Shown: positions 25,732-38,172 of the stretch, one piece after another
Layout: each line of letters opens with the position of its first letter
Position numbering within the stretch: the stretch's first letter is position 1
NCBI GenBank assembly: GCA_014621425.1
Contig: JAANBB010000113.1
Span: forward strand, 1 to 64,000
Direction: 5' to 3'
DNA from: Cylindrodendrum hubeiense
Taxonomy: Eukaryota > Ascomycota > Sordariomycetes > Hypocreales > Nectriaceae
DNA: 64,000 nucleotides
Translations under genes and position numbers: made by a program
The notes under the pieces: model-generated
Told to the model about the DNA's origin: nothing
Databases searched by the model: none
The model's input: the letters and a program-made list of their open reading frames with translations, nothing else

Positions 25732-26290
25732 CTTGGGATGGAGGAGTTTGACGGGATCGAAGGATGCAAGCTCGTGAAGGGTGCTGTTTTCCCCTCCGTA
25801 GCTAAAAGGAAGATGGAAAGGCACGGCGGCAGTTTGTTGCTACCACTCAGGAATTCTCTTGTGCGAGGCTCCCGATATTGGTGCCACTACTACTGCCTTT
25901 CAAGTCGGTGTTGAGGAGGAAGAGAACCCAACCGAGAGGAAAGGTGATTGGGATTTCTTTAAGAGGTAAAAAAACAGAAAATCCAGGTCTTGTGATCTCG
26001 GGTAAGGCTGGGTAGCAGTGATTCACTGCTAGGGCTTGGGGTAAGGTGAAGTGAATCAGAGACGCTGAAGAACCGAGGCAAAACACGATGCACCAGACAC
26101 ACACCAGCAGCGCCGCGAGAGGAGAGGAACCGGAGGGGAGGGGGGAAGACAGTAATGTACACAAAGACTGAAAAAGGACTATGTAGACACGGCCATGGGA
26201 GGATGAATTGGCCGATGAATAAGAGAGGGAGGAGGAGAGGAGGTCGTGACGATGATAGCAGCTGGGGCTCAGGTTGGGGAATGGGTCTAG

Positions 26291-26300
26291 GATATATACT
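26291..26300 (-). promoter_or_regulatory. Possible TATA element of the GT2 gene
   Basis: The minus strand reads AGTATATATC, about 560 bases before the GT2 start codon. That would imply a long leader, which is common for fungal cell-wall genes. Sequence match only. Confidence 0.25.
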
Positions 26301-26521
26301 TAGGACTGCCCCCGTCCTCCAAATGGGTCATGCATGAACATGGAGAAGAGAGGGTCCCTGAGGCCAGCCATGGCAACATGTGGTGGCATAGGTGATTCGG
26401 CCTGTACGTACAGACAAGCGCGCATCTTTTCTGTCAAGATTGATCTGGTCTGGACAACGGACAAGACGGCAGGGGTGCATTGGGCCCTGCGCCTATTGCA
26501 TTAGGACCGGTGGGGAGCGAG

Positions 26522-26548
26522 GGGTTGGAGGGTTGGAGGGTTGGAGGG
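26522..26548. repeat. Nine-base tandem repeat, three copies
   Basis: Three adjacent copies of GGTTGGAGG, upstream of the GT2 gene and downstream of the small candidate ORF. Confidence 0.85.
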
Positions 26549-26745
26549 ACCCATGTATGGCGGCGGCGGCTCGACTTGGGGCAGAGGGCATCGTTAGTAA
26601 CCCACTGAGGGAGGGGGTGTGCGTCGACACTGAAGACTGGGGCCCTTAAGAGGCGCTGCGACGAGACAGCCAAGTCCGTTCAAACGCCGACCCCGGCCAG
26701 CCGGCCGCCAGGGTCTTGGTTGTTTTGATGTTGCTGTTTCTGCTG

Positions 26746-27180
26746 CTACTGCGGCGGTTTCGCGGCTGCCAGGACATCCATGAGCCATGGAGGCAATTTG
26801 GTCGGCACTGCATCAGCAACATCACGGGAGGTGACTTGCTGCGGACCCTTGATGGATGTGATAACTTCCAAGGCCGCTCCAGCATCTCCTTCGCTGTCCC
26901 CCAGCCAGATGCGCGCTGTGGCGTGGGTGCTGAACTGGCGCACGAGGGCCATGTCTCGTGCCAGAATTGCTCGGCCCACGGCGACGTCGTGACTGTCGCC
27001 TCCGGGGTCAGAGGGGGGTTCGATGGTGTCGATGGCGACGGGCGGGAGAGGCATGGGCTGGCTCGTGTTAGCGGGTGGGTCTATGGGTGTGTGCGCAAGT
27101 GAGCGAGCGAGCGCCTGCAACTGGGGGGGGGGACCACTGACGAAGACGATGAGGCAAATCAGAGGACACAGGCGAGGCAT
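26746..27180 (-). CDS. Candidate small secreted protein of unknown function
   Basis: I do not recognise a family. An ATG-initiated frame of 144 codons begins MPRLCPLICLIVFVSG, which looks like a signal peptide. It continues with a proline-rich linker and an ordered-looking C-terminal half (FSTHATARIWLGDSEGD, then VADAVPTKLPPWLMDVLAA). Inside it lies a possible 84-base in-frame intron from GTCAGT (donor, about 27141) to GCTAACACGAGCCAG (branch and acceptor, ending about 27058). If spliced, the product is 116 residues and the hydrophobic leader is retained. Both forms stay in frame. It lies alone in a gene-poor block, as lineage-specific secreted proteins often do. It may instead be a chance ORF; there is no cysteine pattern in the mature part. 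Confidence 0.42.
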   Translation of the reverse strand: MPRLCPLICLIVFVSGPPPQLQALARSLAHTPIDPPANTSQPMPLPPVAIDTIEPPSDPGGDSHDVAVGRAILARDMALVRQFSTHATARIWLGDSEGDAGAALEVITSIKGPQQVTSRDVADAVPTKLPPWLMDVLAAAKPPQ

Positions 27181-28082
27181 CTACTAGTGGGGAGTGGAGA
27201 GGGGGAGGAGAAGGGAAGAGAAGAGAGGAGGAGTGAGAGGAGAAAACAGTGGGCGGCGACCTTAAGCCTAGCCCGAGACCATGTCCCAAGACCAAGCTCA
27301 CGCCCACTTGCTCCCACGCTCGCGATGTACGAAGTACGTCTCAATGTCTCAATGTCTCTGCGCGTCTGCGCCTCTTCGCCGTGGGTGAACCCCGTAGAAT
27401 CCGGCGGACAGCAGCGGATGCGGGATAGGATGCGGCCCCATGTGGTTTGATGGAGTTGTCGAGAGAAGAGGAGACGGAGCCGGAGGCAATTGTCCAACCA
27501 GCTGTGGCGATGGGGGTATTGTCAAAAAAGCAACTGGATATCACATACGACGTAGTACTTTAATTCGCATGGATGCAGGAACTGTGTCCCCAGGGCCTAC
27601 GGTAAGCACGTATGTTAAAGAGCAACATCGTGCTCTATGTGGCTGTGGCAGGGGCACGGCAACCTAGGTAGCACAGTCCTTTGTTACTAAGGCACGTTTT
27701 GCCTCGTTCTTCCTTTAGTTAGTTAGTTGGCAAACACCCTGTGCTAGTCCGCCCGCCTTACCTCACACCTGCCGGACCTTACCTGGCTTGGATTGGGAGA
27801 TGCAGATGCTATTCGTAGTGGAGGGGAAGTTGATGTGGTCCAGTGGTTCAGCAATGGATTCGTGGCAATACTCGGCCCAATCCTGCCTTCCTGCTTTCCT
27901 GTTTCCCTCGGTTGCCTTCCAGGTTCGCGCCTTTGGGTTCCCTTGCCTTGTTTTCTAGCTGACGTACTTCGTACCTTAGTTGCTTTGGTGCCACAAGGAG
28001 GCAGGTACGACTTAGGTATGCTGGCACGGGAGTGACGACACATTGCGCCTTCCACCAATTGGATGCTCCAATTGTGCTTCGC

Positions 28083-28109
28083 CAGGCGTCTCCAGGCGTC
28101 TCCAGGCGC
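28083..28109. repeat. Ten-base tandem repeat
   Basis: CAGGCGTCTC is present twice, followed by a partial third copy (CAGGCG). Confidence 0.8.
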
Positions 28110-31100
28110 TCGAGGTATGGCAGCCCACGCAAGAGTTCACTCTCGGACTGGCAAAGCCAGAGATTACAAGATGCACCATCACATCACATCGCATCGCTCA
28201 TCTTCCGCTTCGCTAAGATTGGATCGGCTCCAGGCCCGCCTCGAGACACCCGTCGCATTGCCGTCGAGCGATGACTGGTAGGGACGGCGGCTGATTCGAC
28301 TGTGGCACACCGGGCTGGCTTGCTTGGGCTAGTATCGACGCATCGTGCCCTGGGAAGACGGCCAGCCAGCGGGCGGGCTACAGGCAAACCGCAGATCGTC
28401 CCCTCGGCAGCTCGGGCAGGGTTGCAATTCGTGCGGGCCAGGCGCTGGCCTTGCCCTGTCTGCCTCCCTCACTTGCTGAGATGAGGAGAGAGCGCATGCA
28501 TGCATCATCTCTGCCGGACTGGCCAGGGAGGTGGCCCTCCTCGGCCTGCATCCATCTGCATCATCGGAGGGCACGGTGCAACGCATCGCAGCCAAGGGCC
28601 ACCCATGATCCATGATCTGTGTGGAAGGGGATGGGGGCATGGGCCATGATGGGGCAGCCATGCTGTGCGGCTTGGCCTGGCTTGAGCGCAAACCAAGCCC
28701 GCTCCTGGTGGCTCGCGTCCCGCCCCCCTGCCATCGCGAGTTCTGAATCTAAGATTGGATCCTCTCCACAGACCTCCTCTCATCAAGACAGCTAGACAGA
28801 CGCAGCCTCATGCGGTTGGTTGGGCAGTCCTAGCATGCCCGTTCCAATTGCCTGGCCGGCGATAGGAACAGAGTCGTCCGCGTGTCCAGTGCAGATGGAC
28901 CAAGACGCCGAAATCACACCATCCCGCAAGGCCCAGCGCCCACTGGACCTCGAACCCACATCGCCATCGTCGTTACTGCTTGGTGGCGTCTTGCGTCTCA
29001 GCGACAGGACCGTTGTGTAGTGCCATGTACGACAGCGACGGCGGTGCCACCAGCCTTGGTAGGGGCCGGATGGCCATGGGAGTCAGCTCCATCTCGCCAT
29101 GGCCTGAAGCGCTCGCGCCGAGAACGAGGCGCGTCGCCACCGTCCTATAGAAATGGCTCAGTAACGACCATTGACACGCCTGTGCGAAATCGATAGCGAT
29201 GGGTCTCTTCCTTAGTGGCATGTCAGTCATCACTTGCTCCAGTTGATTGCGGGCGACCTAACTCCCCAGTGGCAGCCGCAAACCTACCCTTCCCTGATCG
29301 CCAACGAAACGGGCCACTTGCTCCCCATCCTGTCCTTGTAGAGACCGTCTCCACCGTCAGCAGCCTACCAATTGCTGCCAATGTTGCTCCGCCGACGTCG
29401 TCACCAAACTCGCCAGATCCCGAGCGCTTGCCGGATCCGATCTAGACCATATGGTCCTGGCGCGTGCGCTACAACGTGGTAGGCAATTACCTACATAGTA
29501 CGCACATTTCAGGCCCTGTCAGGATCCCGCGATCACTATCAGCCAGCACTTGTTGGTCCGCAGCCAAGTGAGCACCAGCGCGGCGCGACGCAGCTCGACC
29601 GTTTGGGTAATGCCTATCAACTCCACGTTTAAGGGCATCGGCTATGTGGGCTGGGCTGGCCAGTGCGAGGCCGCATCAAATCTCCAACAGCCAGTAGATC
29701 TCGTCTACTCTTGACATGGTGCTTGGATCGAGACAATTCACTACATGCTTTCCGATCACGATGTCGCCACTCAGTAGCACTATGAAAAAGATCCGACGAG
29801 GAGACGGACGGAGGAAGCCCGGCAACGAGCCAATGGTCAGCTGTGGATCCGGGCTTTGATCGTTTCACAGCACATGGTCTGCGTCTGCAGAGTCTGCCCA
29901 TCAACCCCAATTGATCCCCACCTGCACTTTGACCCGCCCGCCTCCTCACCTTGGTGTCAATTTGCCCCTCCCCTGGATGGGGCTTGCGAGGTGTTGGTAC
30001 CTGTTTCCAGGATGCCGTCACACAGTTTTACGACTACGCCGCAAAGGAGAACCTCGAAACCGCCAGGTGGTGGCTTTATTCTTGCGCCAACTTCGAGTTA
30101 CACAGACGCTTAAAAAACTTCTCAGCCTCCTTTGCCTAGACCGTGGCGGCATGGGACACCCAAGACTGGGCGATCCCACCTCCGATGTAGCGAGGAAGGA
30201 TCGGAACAGTCTTGATGACCGTTGTTTTACTAGTGCGCGAAAAGGGAACGAAGAGTGTGGAGGAGCCAGGATAGCCCTAGCCTTGCTCTGTGGCCAAGCT
30301 GATCGACTCGGCAGGGGGCACACGGACGGGGGAGCACGGGGCATCTACTAAACCGACGTCGATGGAGACTACCAATGAAGCTTGATAGGGAATTCCAATA
30401 TCGCAGCCAGCACCTGATTCGTTTATACTGCTCGCTCGTCTTTCACGTCGCCCATTGGTAAAATAAGTGGCTTCATTGTCACCGCACAGCCCAGAGCATC
30501 GATACACAACATGTTGTTATTCAGCACTATCCTGGTCGTGGGCATCATGAGCACCTACCAGTACCTGGGAGAACCCGGGCATCCAAACGTACCCTCGTCA
30601 AATGGTGTATAACTCAGTGACGGATAAAGTGCTACGCAGCTCTTTCGCTGACTAAATTGAAATCTTTAAGCAATATCACCTTGCAAAACATCTAGAACCA
30701 CCTCGTTCGAGACCTAAGTCGACAGAGTGTTGCGCAGATGCCTCCGTACGACCTAAATATCGGCAGTTATAAACATGTTGCTACTACTACGGGGACGACC
30801 TGTGAAATAAGTGCCCATGGCCGCTTAATATCGTCTCAACTTGGCCAAATCAATTCAATCTGTGCCGTTATGTTACAGCCATAGAGGTCTCAAGCCCTTA
30901 TCAAAATGTAACATGTCCACGTACCCTTGACTGACACTGTGTTGAAATTGTCCCACACCCATAGCATTTCCTGTGGAATTTTGCTTAAAAGCCGTCATGT
31001 ACAACTGTCGTAGGGTTTACTCATGACCCTACTAATCATTTCAGACATGGGGTAGTTTCATTATCCAGGGTGCTCTCCGGGTGCTACTATATTCGCGAGT

Positions 31101-34100
31101 TTTGTGGCGAGGAGGCAAGAAGAAATATGTCAACCACTGTTCCATAAGTCCGACACGAGCCCGAGTTGGTGACTTGATGCCTTGGGTCTCAATCATATCT
31201 GAGACTCTGACTGTCTATAGTCACCTTCGGTCTGGTTTATTTGCATGCGGCCTTTCCATCAATAATCAGGTTCTCAGTACGAATCATATTTTATCCATCC
31301 AGCAATCAACATCTGGGTTGAGAGAACACCGACTCTCGTCCCACAATTGTCCCTGCTCAACATCGCATTGAGCTAAGCCTTGCATTTGAGTTAATGCCGA
31401 TGGCCTGCCTCGGCTCCAAGTCGTTGGAAATGGAAACGTGGCTCAATGAGATGCAAATAGATGGGGCGGATTGGGCCCCTTTCCTATATTGCGCCGAACT
31501 CCCCCCTGTTTCTGTCGTCATACGCACGCAGGGTGCAACAATACCAAGCCCTTAGTTTGAGTAGCTGCGTGGAGAGGCGGGGTTATAAGAGGCCCGGGGA
31601 AGCACGAGGGTGCTGCCGGAGGAGTTGGCTCGACATGTTTCGCAGCTTCAAAGCACCTGCCTCGGGTAGGGACACTCCTGGACTGGTTCGGATGGACTAA
31701 ACTCAACGTGCCTGGCGCTAAACTCATCAATCTGCAGCTAGATATGGGGACATATACATGATCCATTTCATTACGAGGAGCCCGGCCTGCAGTCAAGCGG
31801 CGAAGCGGGATGGTTGACGCGGGTTGCCCAACAGATCCCGTCTCCATTTTATGATTCATCATAACTTAGCTGTCCAGCAGGCAATCCGGTGAACCCATCG
31901 TCACCCATCAAGGCATCCTCTCATGCTTACTACACACCCTGCTGCTGGTTTCAACTTTCTGGGAATAACCCACAGAGCTTAACGCAAAGCCCCACCAAAA
32001 CAACAGTTTGCATGCTGGGGTCCGAAGCTTGCACGTATCCTAAGCCCGTAAGCGACTCCGGTCGAGCCTTGCTGGAGCAGTTGATGACTCGTTTTAGAAT
32101 CTCTTGAAACAGCAAAGCCTGTTTTGCCACAGGGAAACAACGAGATTATCTCATTCGGTTGAGTTCGTTGATGGCTATTATGACCTGAACCTGACTGTGC
32201 TCTGGAGACTGGAACGATAACGCTGGCGCTTCAAACTTCTTCCACACACAGTCTATGCTGGCGAGACTGTATTCATCACATAAACAATAATTGCTCCGTG
32301 TTCGGGCTTCTTCATATCAAGTTCGCAACCTGGCAAACTCAACCCCAACCCCTGAGAAGAGCCTAAGAGCCCGAAGTCTGGACATGTCAACCTCTGGAAA
32401 TGACATCGACTCAGCTGTGAGTTGAGTCTAGTTGATGTCCGCTCATTCACTGGCTGTCTGATTGCGAACAGACTCTAGGGTGACGGATGAGGAAAGAGTC
32501 GCCTAACCTAGTTGTGTCAAGGTGTCTCATTCGACACACAGCGAAAAGAGTACCTATAGATACGGCCCTCGTATACCTCGTATGCACGCGGAACTTGAGT
32601 CATGGATGTGAGGTGAAGGCTAGATGCGCTTGAGATCGTGACCTGGTTGGTCCTTAAGTGGACAAACGCGATGGGGATTCGGTGCTGGTCAACACGTTTT
32701 TAGGACCGAACAAGGTTGTGTGACTTCGAACTCTAGTCGACGATAGAGTTATGAATCCCAATGGGGAGATGAATTTGAGGAAACTATCGACTCTAGAATC
32801 TAGGGAAGTCCTCTTCTGACAATGGTTGAATGTTCGATCGCGATTCTCTTAGCCGGTGATTGCGCGGGTTTGAACTTGTCTCAGAATGCGTGGGTGAAAA
32901 TGGCCACTGGGATACAGATACCTTGCAAAAAAGAGATATGTTGATGCACGCATCTCAGATTGGCAACTTCTACACCGCAAAAAGTCGACGTTTGTGAGAA
33001 GCGGCCGATTGGAGGTGTTAGGAAATGGGATGGCGGTGAGCCGTGGTGCAGAGAGGCTTAAGCTAGGGAACGGGCCAGGCCGTGGCTAGTCCCGGGCATG
33101 GGAACGGGCACAGACGTTCCGCAACGGACGAACGAACCTGTGTATCTCAGCGACGGGAACTATGGGACCGGCCTGGAAGTACGAATTTGGGAATCCCGTG
33201 CGGTAGCACGGACGTGGGGATTGATCTCGCCTCGCGGAGCAGGAGATGGTGGATCTCAACCGGGAGAAGAACATGGGAGTGTTTGGGCAGGGGTAACCGG
33301 TAATCGCCTTGACCAGCTAAAGACGTCAACGGAGCGGGTGATCTTAGCACGAGATGAAGGATGAGCACGGGAGATGGCCAGGTATAGGCTAGGGCTTCAA
33401 GAAGAAGTCCAATAAATCTGGAGGAGTCTTGGTGATAGGTGATGAGGCTCTTGGCTGGGGACTGGGGTCTAGAAACTAGGGGATCCCTGGACAGATGCTC
33501 CAGCCAAGGCCCTGTTTTGTGCCTTGTCGTGTGCGGTTAGAGGGGCTAACTTTGTCGAGTCGAGAATGCCAGATAATTCTTCACGATACGAAGCACTGTA
33601 GGGAGTATGGATGCTGTATTGATTCGCACGTCCCGCCCCTCCTGCTAGTCCTGGGCGGAGAGACCAGGGGCCAGGCAGAGGTCCGGCTCCGATGGCCTTG
33701 CTCGTCAGTCCGTGTGCAATTGAGATGGGGATCTTGTCAACAAGCTCCCCTCCTGCCAGCGGGTATTGGAAGAGCCGAGGACCCTCCCCATCTGGGCGGG
33801 GGGGGGGAATGACGACGGAGGTGGATCGAATTGCACGGTGGCTCTTGGGTAAGACACAATGGCCATGACAATGCGGTCCCTCGTACCCTCTCTCCCTCAT
33901 CAGAGGCATCACGTTTCGTTATCATGCTGGGCGAAGCCCACCTGAAAGAGGGGGGGAGGCGGCGGGGCGGAGGGGACGGACTGCGACGGAGTGTGGTCGA
34001 GGAGAGGACCCGGCGGCACCGAGGGCGCGGTGGCGCTGGGCGGAGGAGAGGCCGGCATGTACAACAGTACAAAGGATCTCTGTTGCGGCACATGGGTGCG

Positions 34101-35091
34101 ATCCAGTTGAGATTGAGGGATTGCACCGACGCGCGAGAGCAGTACAAGGAAGACCAGCCATGAATTCGGAGCCAGTCATGGATGCAGCGGGTGTAACGCA
34201 GTGCGTTCCGCAGTCGGTTCACCGCATCCACCTGGGCCGAAGCAGAACCACCTATTGCCAGAGGAGAGAACTAGAAGCAGCCAAGGGAGGAGGGGCAAGG
34301 ACACAGAAGCGACGTGAGGCGAGGCGTTTGGATGTGCGGGCGTCGTTCTGGGTGGACGAATGCAATGTCAATCAATAACCGCCTTTTACCATGTAGGAGC
34401 CGAGTTCCCAAAGAGGGACGCGAGAGGGGTACACGGTGTCCACCGGCGGCTTGGTCTGAAGGTCTCGGTAGCCACGTTATTTGACGGCTGATGTACAGAC
34501 TTTACCATTTTATTCCTGGGTTCTATTCCTGGTGACAATGTTGCTTGCGGCTGTTTCTGCCGTGGATGATGCGGGGTTTGCGGGATGAGGGAACTTCTGA
34601 CTCGCGATTACACGGCCCTGACTGGCGGATTTGTTTTGGGTTTATTGATTACCTTACTTGGTACAATTCCGGACCTTTGCCAAGGATTGGCTGGCGGATA
34701 CTGTGAACTGTCATGGGGTGGCCTCCCGGCCTGGATGAGATGATGGGGGCAATGTCTGAGGTGTCTGATAAGGCGGGGTATTGCTGCTTCCCGGCGAGAG
34801 TGTACCTCCGGCGTGGGGTGTTTTGCCCGGGAAGCGGCCGACGACATACTGAGACACAAGATCAGACTACGTAGAGGAGGTGAGGGAAGGCTGCAGTCTG
34901 TTGGAGGGCATCGCCTCGTCTTGGGCGCCAGGTTCTCAGCTGGCCGCTGGCCGCTGGCTGCTGGCTGTTCTCAGCTCTCCCACGGATGCGCCAGGCAAGG
35001 CTCTTGTTGCCACCACACACATCACACGCGGATGCACTTGTTGGGTGGATGCACTTTGATGTACTCAGATGCACACATCCATGTGTGTGTA

Positions 35092-35200
35092 TATGCATCT
35101 GTGTACGCATCTGTGTACGCATCTGCTTCGCGCACATCACCCTCAGTCACTTGATACCGATACAGGCACAGGCACAAGCACAGGCACAGGAACAGGCACA
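35092..35200. repeat. Two adjacent short tandem repeats
   Basis: GCATCTGTGTAC units (about 2.7 copies) at 35094-35125, then CAGGCA-type hexamers at 35163-35200. They are separated by ordinary sequence and not inside a supported gene. Confidence 0.8.
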
Positions 35201-36026
35201 TGCTTCTGCCCGCCCGCCTCCCCGCTGCATTCCCCATTTCGTCATGTCCGAGCGAGCGAGCGAGTAGTGAAGCTAAGGTGAAGAGGGCGATGCCGCTGCG
35301 CCTCGAGGCGCCATCTCCTGGCGCACTGCTAGTAAAGGCTGAGCTTCAAGCTCCAGAAGTCTCGCCAGCTCCAACGGGTCCCGTTCTGTGTTTCCCATCG
35401 AGTTTTTGAATTCGGGGTTGGTTCAGAATCAGAGTGGATGACGGATGATCGCTGTCTGGGCCCAGGGCCAGAGCAGCCCGGACAGGGTCCAGACCGAGTG
35501 AGAGAGAAGGGAATACCTGGTGCCGAGAGTCAGTGAGGGGAACAAGGTCAGTGATTGGGAGAGCAGGCGGCCCTTGTCAAGTGGAGAGCAGAAGCAAGCC
35601 AGGGTCTGGGGGAGGCGACATGCCAAACCCCATGTCCATGTCACGTCGGCCCTTGTCTGTCCAGTTCACGGCCGGGTTCTGGTCGCAAGCAGTGTCAGAG
35701 CAGCTGGGTTGCCGTGGGCGATGGATAAATCAACATCAATCGCCGGATGGACAGACAGATTGATTGCGTGCGGATGGCACCACGGGGCAAGTCGGTTTAT
35801 ACCTGATACAGATTGGGGATCTACGGCTACCTAGTCCGGGCTGTGGTGTTGGGCTTATCCGGGTGCCTGGGACAGCCAGTGACCCCCATGACCCCAAATG
35901 ACCAAAACGGCCCGATGAAGCGAGCGACGAACGCGGAGAAGTGTGTGGCCGTGTGGGTGAGATGGTGGCTGTGGCGATGATGCCTATGGCGAGGAGAGAG
36001 AGCACCTGTTAGGGGTTGTATTAAAT

Positions 36027-36068
36027 GAGAGAATTAGAGAGAGAGAGGGAGAGAGAGAGCGAGAGAGG
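36027..36068. repeat. GA-rich microsatellite
   Basis: Imperfect (GA)n tract of about 40 bases. Confidence 0.8.
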
Positions 36069-36304
36069 CTATGTGGGCGGTGGAGTGGTTATCCATACAC
36101 GCAAACCCTGGGCGTCGTCACCGTCGTCGTCGCCCTCGTCACCGTTCGGTGATTTCCAGTTGTTGATCACCAGGTGGCCAATAGAGAGACGGATGGGTGG
36201 CAGTTCGTGTGTTGACTGACGCTCATTTCCTCTGTCTTGGCTGGCTGCTTGCAGGGCCTCGGTTTTCCGGTTTGGTATATCACGGTATTACGGCACCGTC
36301 GGCG

Positions 36305-36330
36305 CTGGGCGTCCTGGGCGTCCTGGGCGC
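36305..36330. repeat. Nine-base tandem repeat
   Basis: About three copies of CTGGGCGTC, the last one diverged. Confidence 0.8.
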
Positions 36331-37543
36331 CCGTAAACAAGGGCCAAGGCACAGGCGAGGCCAGGGGAAGCGGGCGAGGCCTGGGCCGTGGCCTAGAGGG
36401 CGGTCGTCGGTGCCCGGCCACAACTGGGAACCGAGAGTACCTGGAGGCAGACGATTAATTGCCTTTTTCGCGCTGACGGGCTTGGTTTCCATTAACGTGG
36501 TACGTACTCAGGACTAGGGACCGGCCGACAATTAATTGCTCATGGCGTCTGGGTACGAGCTGGTGCTACGGCAAAGAGGGATTTTGATGTCCCGTCCCAA
36601 ATCGGCTGCGGTGAGCGCTGCTACCACCTACCTAGGTACCAACCTAGAGAGAAGAGAGGTAGGTATGTAGGTACCTAGGGATGTAAGCGCGGCAGGTTTG
36701 ACAGCAGTCGACGATTGCAGCCATTCTGTATGCGTGCTTCTACAGAACGGCACACTGCGCATCTGAATCAGAACTCCCACGTAGATAATACCCCCTCGAC
36801 CTTTCCTTTTCCCGCTTTCCTTCTGCTTGCCGGGGCGCGCTGCGTCGCCAGGGCCGGACCTCTTACGTACCAGGCCGAGTATGGAGTACAGTACAGTACT
36901 TATCTGCGACCGCATCCATCCTCGCTGTTGGGCGGTCACCGCGGACGCTCACAGGGTACTCTACAGGGGACTTCTACCTGCAGGGCACCTCGCAAGGGTC
37001 CCTCCATGTTTTCCCGTCGCATCCATCCATTCCAAATCCCCCCATTCCTCCCTCCATCCTCCATCCTGCTGCTCCATCCTGTCTGACTGCGGCCTGTGTC
37101 TGCGCTGAGACAACGCGCACACATCCATTGTTTTTGATTCTTCCTTCTCCCCTCGCCCGGCCCCATCTCGAGGACCCCATTGTCGCACACGACACCAGAC
37201 ACGCAAGGACCGCCCTCGATTGCCCATCTACCCCGCGACCGTTATCGTCGCCGACGTCGCCATACCGTCCGTCGCCGTCACCGACACTGGGTCCGCGCAG
37301 CAATCCGCAGACCGACAAGAGCGCCTCTCGCCCAATCCCTGCGCCGTCTGCTTCGTCTCATCCACCAAACCCCACGTGCCCATGCACACAATGAGGCTGA
37401 ATCTGGCCTAGAACGTCGTCACATTGGCTGCTTTGTCCTGGCTCCGTTCTGTCCGTCCTGTCCGGTGCCAGGCTAACTCTCGCCGTCGCCTTTCCCGGGT
37501 CCCCCTCTCTGGTCTGGTCCAGTCGTCGTCGTTGCCTCGTCCC

Positions 37544-37570
37544 GTCCTGTCCTGTCCTGTCCTGTCCTGC
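37544..37570. repeat. CCTGT pentamer repeat in the leader of the following gene
   Basis: Five units of CCTGT with a degenerate end. Lies about 600 bases upstream of the start at 38173, within a pyrimidine-rich stretch. Confidence 0.8.
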
Positions 37571-38172
37571 CTTGTCCCTCTCTTTTGGCTCTCAGTCCCG
37601 CTGCATCGCCGCCACAGAGGCCAACCCAAACACCGCTCCGCCGCAAGGCCGTCGTAATCCTCTCTGGACCTCATCCGCTGCCTACTCTTCTTCCCTCCTA
37701 TTTTCCCTCAAATCCTCGCATCTCGCACCTACTTGCGTCTCCTCCGCCTCTCCTGATCCTTCTCTCTCTCCCGCTCTCACTTCCGCTCTCCTCCCACCAG
37801 CCTCGCTCAATCCCGCCCCTCCCGATCGCCAACTACCCGCCCGTCCGTCTCGGATCTGCATTTCATCACCCAGTGCACCGAACCGCGCTTTTGTTTGTCG
37901 CCAACTCCACCCAGTTCGCCAATGTCTCTCGTGCAACCCGCCAGCGCCCTGTTGCTCTGAGAGGGCTGGGGATCCTTGGGGTCTTCAATCGCTGTCTCCG
38001 TGCAACGGCGACGTCAACAACGAACTCGACAAACCCCGCGCGACTCTGTCTACTCAGTCTGCTCCGTCTCCTCGCGGCTTGCCTGCGTACCTTTCATTCT
38101 ACTGCACGGATCCTTGGACTCTGACTGATTAGTCTTGCTCCCTCCCACATCTCCCATCAAGGCCTGGCTGCC

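Larger units (their letters stand above)
25732..26745. other. GT2 upstream region
   Basis: About 1 kb without a gene. Contains a TATA-like ATATATAC at 26292-26299, purine-rich stretches at 26210-26245 and a nine-base repeat (GGTTGGAGG three times) at 26522-26548. The promoter and leader of the GT2 gene should lie here. Confidence 0.5.
27181..38172. other. Gene-poor region of 11 kb
   Basis: No reading frame here could be supported as a gene. The GC content appears lower by eye between about 30600 and 33000 and higher on both sides. The block contains several tandem repeats, listed separately, and near-palindromic CCTAGG/GGTACC motifs at 36626-36680. The last ~1 kb (37150-38160) is strongly pyrimidine-biased and is likely the leader and promoter of the gene at 38173. 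A long noncoding RNA, a decayed mobile element or poorly conserved genes would all be compatible with what is seen. Confidence 0.5.

Noticed and set aside
33737..34231. 164-codon minus-strand frame
   Set aside because: Pro/Arg/Ser low-complexity composition with overlapping frames open on the other strand.
37572..38132. Overlapping 186- and 179-codon frames just before the gene at 38173
   Set aside because: Two frames are open at once in a CT-rich stretch, which is expected from low stop-codon density there; better explained as leader.
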